Of a stretch of 64,000 bases of DNA, positions 59,677 to 64,000 are shown piece after piece. A program made the position numbers and the translations under genes. A model generated the notes under the pieces. The model was not told the origin of the DNA and did no database searches. It saw only the letters and a program-made list of their open reading frames with translations. This DNA comes from Sabellastarte sp. h YS-2021 (lineage: Eukaryota; Annelida; Polychaeta; Sabellida; Sabellidae): contig OZ024931.1 of assembly GCA_964017235.1 (NCBI GenBank), positions 102,008,221-102,072,220 on the forward strand. The letters are read 5' to 3'. Each line of letters opens with the position of its first letter. The first letter of the stretch is position 1.

Positions 59677-62600
59677 TTTTATGTCAGCTGACTTGTCAGT
59701 CAGCTGACATTATGTCATCACTCTGCGGCGTGGGCGTACGCGTCCGCGTGAACAACATCTTCTCCAAAACTACAAGGCCTAGAGACATGCTGTTTTTTTT
59801 AAAAGATACCTTATCTATCGAGGATGAAAAATTGTTCAAGGCATGCAAATCTGTCTGTTCGCCTGTTTGCTAGAGACATTACAAGGGGGGTACCCCCACC
59901 AAAAGTGTGAAAATTTCAACTTTTTATCACAATTTTCTCAGTGACTATTGCAGGGATTTCTCTCATATCTTGCATATATGTACTAGGCCAGAGGTAGATT
60001 CTCTTGTGTGAGTATGAGACCTGGATCTGTCTTACTTTTTTTTTAATAAATTTTTTTAATAATTTTTAATGCATTAAAATTCATGAAATCATGCACTAAA
60101 TCACTTATAACTTCAAAAGTGTTGCATTTACAGCATTTTGTGAAAATATGTTGTTCAGCTACTTTTTTCATAGTTACAATATGGTGAGTAAGTTGGGTGT
60201 CTGTCTCAATAGCTAAGTGAGTAATAGCTACTTTTGGGCTTTTCAGTAACTTCCATTATGAGTAAAATCATTTGTAACTTAAAAACTATTGCATTTAGAG
60301 AATTTCGTATAAATATGTTATTCAGCTACTTTTGGGCCAGCTATAACATAGTGAAATTTCAGACCTGTAGCTCATGGCATAGCTGAGTAATAGCTACTTT
60401 TAGGTTATCACTGTTGAGTAAATCGCTTATAACTTCAAAACTATTGCATTTAGAGAATTTCGTATAAATATGTTATTCAGCTACTTTTGGGTCAGCTATA
60501 ACATAGTAAAATTTCAGACCTGTAGCTCATGGCATAGCTGAGTAATAGCTACTTTTAGGTTATCACTGTTGAGTAAATCGCTTATAACTTCAAAACTATT
60601 GCATTTAGAGAATTTCGTATAAATATGTTATTCAGCTACTTTTGGGTCAGCTATAACATAGTAAAATTTCAGACCTGTAGCTCATGGCATAGCTGAGTAA
60701 TAGCTACTTTTAGGTTATCACTGTTGAGTAAATCACTTATAACTTGAAAAGTGTTGCATTTAGAGCATTTTGTTAAAATATGTTATTCAGCTACTTTTTT
60801 CATAGCTACAATATGGTGAGTAAGTTGGGTGTCTGTCTCAATAGCTAAGTGAGTAATAGCTACTTTTGGGCTTTTCAGTAACTTCCATCATGAGTAAAAT
60901 CACTTGTAACTTAAAAACTATTGCATTTAGAGAATTTCGTATAAATATGTTATTCAGCTACTTTTGGGCCAGCTATAACATAGTAAAATTTCAGACCTGT
61001 AGCTCATGGCATAGCTGAGTAATAGCTACTTTTAGGTTATCACTGTTGAGTAAATCACTTATAACTTGAAAACTATTGCATTTAGAGTATTTTGTTTCAA
61101 TATGTTATTCACCTATTTTGGGGTCAGCTATAACATAGTGAAGTTTCAGACCTGTGGCTCATTTCATAGCTGAGTAATAGCTACTTTGAAGTTCTCACTG
61201 TTGAGTAAATCAGTTATAATTGGAAAACTATTGCATTTACAGAAATTTGTGCAAATATGTTATTCAGCTACTTTTGGGTCAGCTATAACATAGTGAAATT
61301 ATAGACCTATAGCTCATGGCACAACTGAGCAATAGCTATTCTCAGGTACTGACTGTTGAGTAAATCAGCTATAACTTGAAAAATATTGCATTTGGAGTAT
61401 TTTGTTAAAATATATTGTTCACCTACTTTTGGGTCAGCTATAACATAGTGAAATTACAGACCTATAGCTCATGGCATAGCGGAGCAATAGCTATTTTCAG
61501 GTTCTCACTATTGAGTAAATCAGTTGTAGCTTGAAAACTATTGCATTTACAGTAGTTTGCTTAAATATGTTGTTCACCTACTTTTGGGTTAGCTATAACA
61601 TAGTAAAATTTCAGACATGTAGCTCATTGCATAGCTGAGTAATAGTTCCTTTGAGGTTCTCACTGTTGAGTAAATCAGTTGTAACTTGAAAACTATTACA
61701 TTTAGAGTAATTTGTTAAATATGTTATTCACAGAATTTTTGGTCAGCTATAACATAGTGAAATTGCAGACCTCTATGTCATGGCATAGCTGAGCAATAGC
61801 TACTTTCAGGTTCTCACTGTTGAGTAAATCATTGTATCCACTGGATAGCCGCAGTGTGTAGACAGAGATTTCACCATTACTGCTCTGATGAAAAAAAATA
61901 TTATAGCTAGCTTTCTTAAGTTTGCAGTATATATTAATAACCATAAAATGTTGTCTGGGAATATTTTTGGCCTCATTTTGAGAAACAAGATGGCCGCCAC
62001 AGGTGTTTTTTGTCAGTCATGAAAAGTGCTTATATCTCCCTTATTATTGATCCTAGAGGTTTGGGATGATAAACCAACCTGTAGGAAATCATGGGGTGGG
62101 AATCTTTTGGTGTGGTCAGATTTGACCTTCAATGACCCCTCCTTCAAGGTCAAACAAGGATAGCCAAACTTAAAAGTGCTTATAACTCGCTTATTATTGG
62201 TCCCAGAGGTTTGGGATGGTAAACAGACAGGAAATCATGGGCTGTGAATCTGTTGATATGGTCCGATTTGATCTTGGAACCCTCCTTCAAGGTCAAATGA
62301 GGATAGCGAAAATTGAAAGTGCCTACAACTCGCTTATTATTGGTGACAGAGATTTGGGATGGTAAACCATCCCATAGGAAATCATTGGCTCGGAATCTTT
62401 TGGTATGGTCAGATTTGACCTTTGGACCCCTCCTTCAAGGTCAAATGAGGACAGCCAAGCTTAAAAGTGCTTATAACTCATTTATAATTGGTCCTAGAGG
62501 TTTGGAATGGTAAACCATAGGAAATCATGGGCTGGGAATGTATTTATGTGGTTAGATTTGACCTTGGACCCCTTCTTCAAGGTCGAACGAGGATATTGCA

Positions 62601-62876
62601 TTTGTAGTATTTCTTTAAATATGTTTTAACTTATTTTTTACACTTAAACAATTACCTTGTTATTTTCCTTCATAATACCATTTACAGGGCACAACTTTTT
62701 TATCCTTTTCTTCTGTCAGCTTCGGAATTTCTTTCGAACTTGCTGTTCAGTTACCATTTACTGTATTTCTGTACAGCCCTTTTCCTGATAATTATTCTGT
62801 CCTCTAATCACCTTCACAAATCAAAAACACTCAGTCAGCTGACACAGTGCCCGTTCACGGGCACTCTCCTCTTGTT
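59677..62876 (+). mobile_element. Helitron-like element, medium copy
   Basis: It has the same 5' domain (59677-60090) and 3' domain (62640-62876) as the long copy, including GTCAGCTGAC near both ends and the GTGCCCGT-TC-ACGGGCAC hairpin at 62848-62865. Inside are about eleven 155 bp monomers (60100-61845), a ~180 bp stretch related to 7320-7560 (61845-62025), and about four reversed 147 bp monomers (62025-62600). At 3.2 kb it differs from the long copy mainly in monomer number. Confidence 0.7.
60100..61845 (+). repeat. 155 bp monomer array, about 11 copies
   Basis: Same monomer as 49310-55545. It contains two copies of a variant start unit (TTTTTTCATAGCTACAATAT, AGTAACTTCCATNATGAGTA) at ~60150 and ~60790. 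The 5' border unit was therefore itself duplicated within the array. Confidence 0.9.
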
Positions 62877-63007
62877 GGCTAAACAAAATGAAATGTGGTA
62901 TGCCGGTTTACCGTTCACACGACTGCCGTATGTGTGCTTCTTTTGTTAATGTTTGTAAAGTTGCTTACTGATATTGTTTATGCAGCTTTCTGATCCCTGT
63001 GTTGTAG

Positions 63008-63133
63008 GTGCTGGGGATGCTGGTGTGTGTGGTGTGTGTGGCAGACATTGGGGTCAGGGTCCATGAGCACCGGACAGGAGAAGCTCTACATGCGGCTGCC
63101 ATACTGGCACCAGCATGCCGATTCCTTGCCACG
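63008..63133 (+). CDS. ABCC1: ABCC1/MRP1-like, exon 3: second TMD0 helix
   Basis: A 126 bp exon from the GTTGTAG acceptor to a GTGAGG donor (63134), phase 0 at both ends, encoding residues 70-111. It begins VLGMLVCVVCVADIGVRV (helix 2), then a polar extracellular loop (HEHRTGE), then the start of helix 3 (ILAPACRFLAT). The 42-residue length equals exon 3 of human MRP1, and the WADLF position is replaced by VADIG. GT-rich flanking codons look like a microsatellite but keep the frame. It is separated from exon 2 by 15.7 kb of repeat-filled intron. Confidence 0.93.
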
Positions 63134-63892
63134 GTGAGGGTGCACAACTGATTTACTGAGGACCTTCAAAAAAAAAAAAAATTAATTTAAAGAAACAAAT
63201 AAGAAACCATATGACTTAATGTACACAAAAATGGATCTTAATTTAGTTCAAACATTCCATCCAAGTATTTTGGGCTCATTAAATGTTAAGTTAGCACTTG
63301 TGAAAAGAAGTTAAAAAGAGTTTCTTTCTTCGTTTGTGTAGTGAAAGGCTATTGTATTACAGAATATATCTAAAATTGATAATATATACATTAACTCAAA
63401 GCATTAACTTGTCAGTAGTGTTGTAATGGGTTGACTATAACTCAAATCGTTACTCGGTGTGCAGTATTTAGAGATCACATCGATATACAAAATTTAAACT
63501 TGAGTTTTTAAGAAATAAATAATGGTATACTAACCTTGTTACAAATTGACCCTTTTTGCAGCTGATCAAGTCACTAAAACTTTAAAACCAATATTTCATT
63601 GTCGTTTTTATTTACCATGCTTATGAAGTGTATATACATATGTGTACCTGTGCAATTTATCCGACAAAAAATAATATATTTCCTTGCAATAAAACGGTAC
63701 TAAACACAATTAATGATAATATTTCGACATTATCTTATTCTATTTATATTTTTCTTCATTTATTCAAGCACAACTCGAGTTCAACTCACTTCTAACAAGT
63801 GATCCTCGAGCTTCAGAAATCGCCAGTGATAACAGCCCTACTTGTCAGTAAATAAGCAGTGAATCTGTAGTGTATTTTTCTCTTTCTTCCAG
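63134..63892 (+). other. ABCC1 intron 3
   Basis: A 759 bp AT-rich intron with a GTGAGG donor and a TTTCTTCCAG acceptor. Nothing else is recognised. Confidence 0.85.
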
Positions 63893-64000
63893 TGTATTGC
63901 AATCTCTCTCATCCAGTTAGGGCGTAAGAAGGGAGTGAGAAGTACTGGCACTCTATTTCTCTACTGGCTCTTGCACTTCATTGCAGCCATCTTCATTTTG
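63893..64000 (+). CDS. ABCC1: ABCC1/MRP1-like, exon 4, cut by window end
   Basis: Open in phase 0 from the TTTCTTCCAG acceptor to the window edge, encoding residues 112-147. CIAISLIQLGRKKGVRSTG matches the end of helix 3 and the cytoplasmic loop of MRP1 (human: LIQLERRKGVQSSG). LFLYWLLHFIAAIFIL is helix 4. The rest of the gene (end of TMD0, L0 linker, both six-helix domains and both ATP-binding cassettes) must lie downstream. Confidence 0.93.

Larger units (their letters stand above)
47312..63007 (+). other. ABCC1 intron 2, 15.7 kb, filled with mobile repeats
   Basis: The intron lies between the GTAAGT donor (47312) and the GTTGTAG acceptor (63007). From 5' to 3' it contains ~0.9 kb of unique AT-rich DNA, a repeat fragment (48250-48895), two Helitron-like elements (48898-57222, 59677-62876), fragments of the 147 bp family (57245-57600), a MITE (57806-58350) and ~1.3 kb of unassigned sequence (58351-59676). 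More than 12 kb of it is repeat. Confidence 0.85.

Overview
This is a gene-poor, AT-rich, repeat-rich stretch of animal nuclear DNA. Introns with GT..AG borders, a tRNA-derived SINE family, a 5S-rRNA-derived sequence, DIRS-type tyrosine-recombinase retroelements, L2/CR1-like and L1/Tx1-like LINEs, a pogo-like DNA transposon and Helitron-like elements filled with ~150 bp satellites all fit a marine invertebrate. A mollusc, probably a bivalve, is the best guess. The species cannot be named from the sequence.

The one host gene I recognise is the 5' end of an ABCC1/MRP1-like transporter on the + strand. Its coding exons lie at 47003-47032, 47135-47311, 63008-63133 and 63893-64000 (the last runs off the window). 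They encode the first 147 residues, the TMD0 membrane domain. Intron 2 is 15.7 kb. Most of it is made of two Helitron-like elements that carry 155 bp and ~147 bp satellite monomers, plus a MITE.

Region by region: 1-6.5 kb holds a SINE, a 5S-like sequence, a hAT-like MITE, a broken DIRS element (gag and recombinase, no reverse transcriptase), a short minus-strand copy of the Helitron-like element and a gypsy gag fragment. 6.8-14.2 kb is dominated by related tandem repeats, with an L1-like remnant. 15.4-19.5 kb is a nearly full-length but broken L1/Tx1-like ORF2. 19.9-24.5 kb is AT-rich degenerate tandem repeat. 24.55-25.56 kb is an L1-type ORF1 followed by a NADAR (YbiA/DUF1768) domain, the most unusual protein-level observation here. 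26.7-29.9 kb is a pogo-like transposon with an intact 594-residue transposase ending in a PHD-like finger. 30.51-44.57 kb is bounded by inverted termini, next to which lie inverted arrays of a ~178 bp satellite. Its interior contains DIRS and L2-like debris. 45-47 kb is the ABCC1 upstream region with a small tandem array, and the rest is the ABCC1 gene.

Apart from ABCC1 and the pogo transposase, the protein-coding signals are pseudogenes of mobile elements. Several insertions are nested clearly enough to give a relative order: two MITEs sit inside one arm of the 14 kb inverted-repeat structure, a LINE sits inside its satellite, and a palindromic mini-MITE sits inside a DIRS recombinase.
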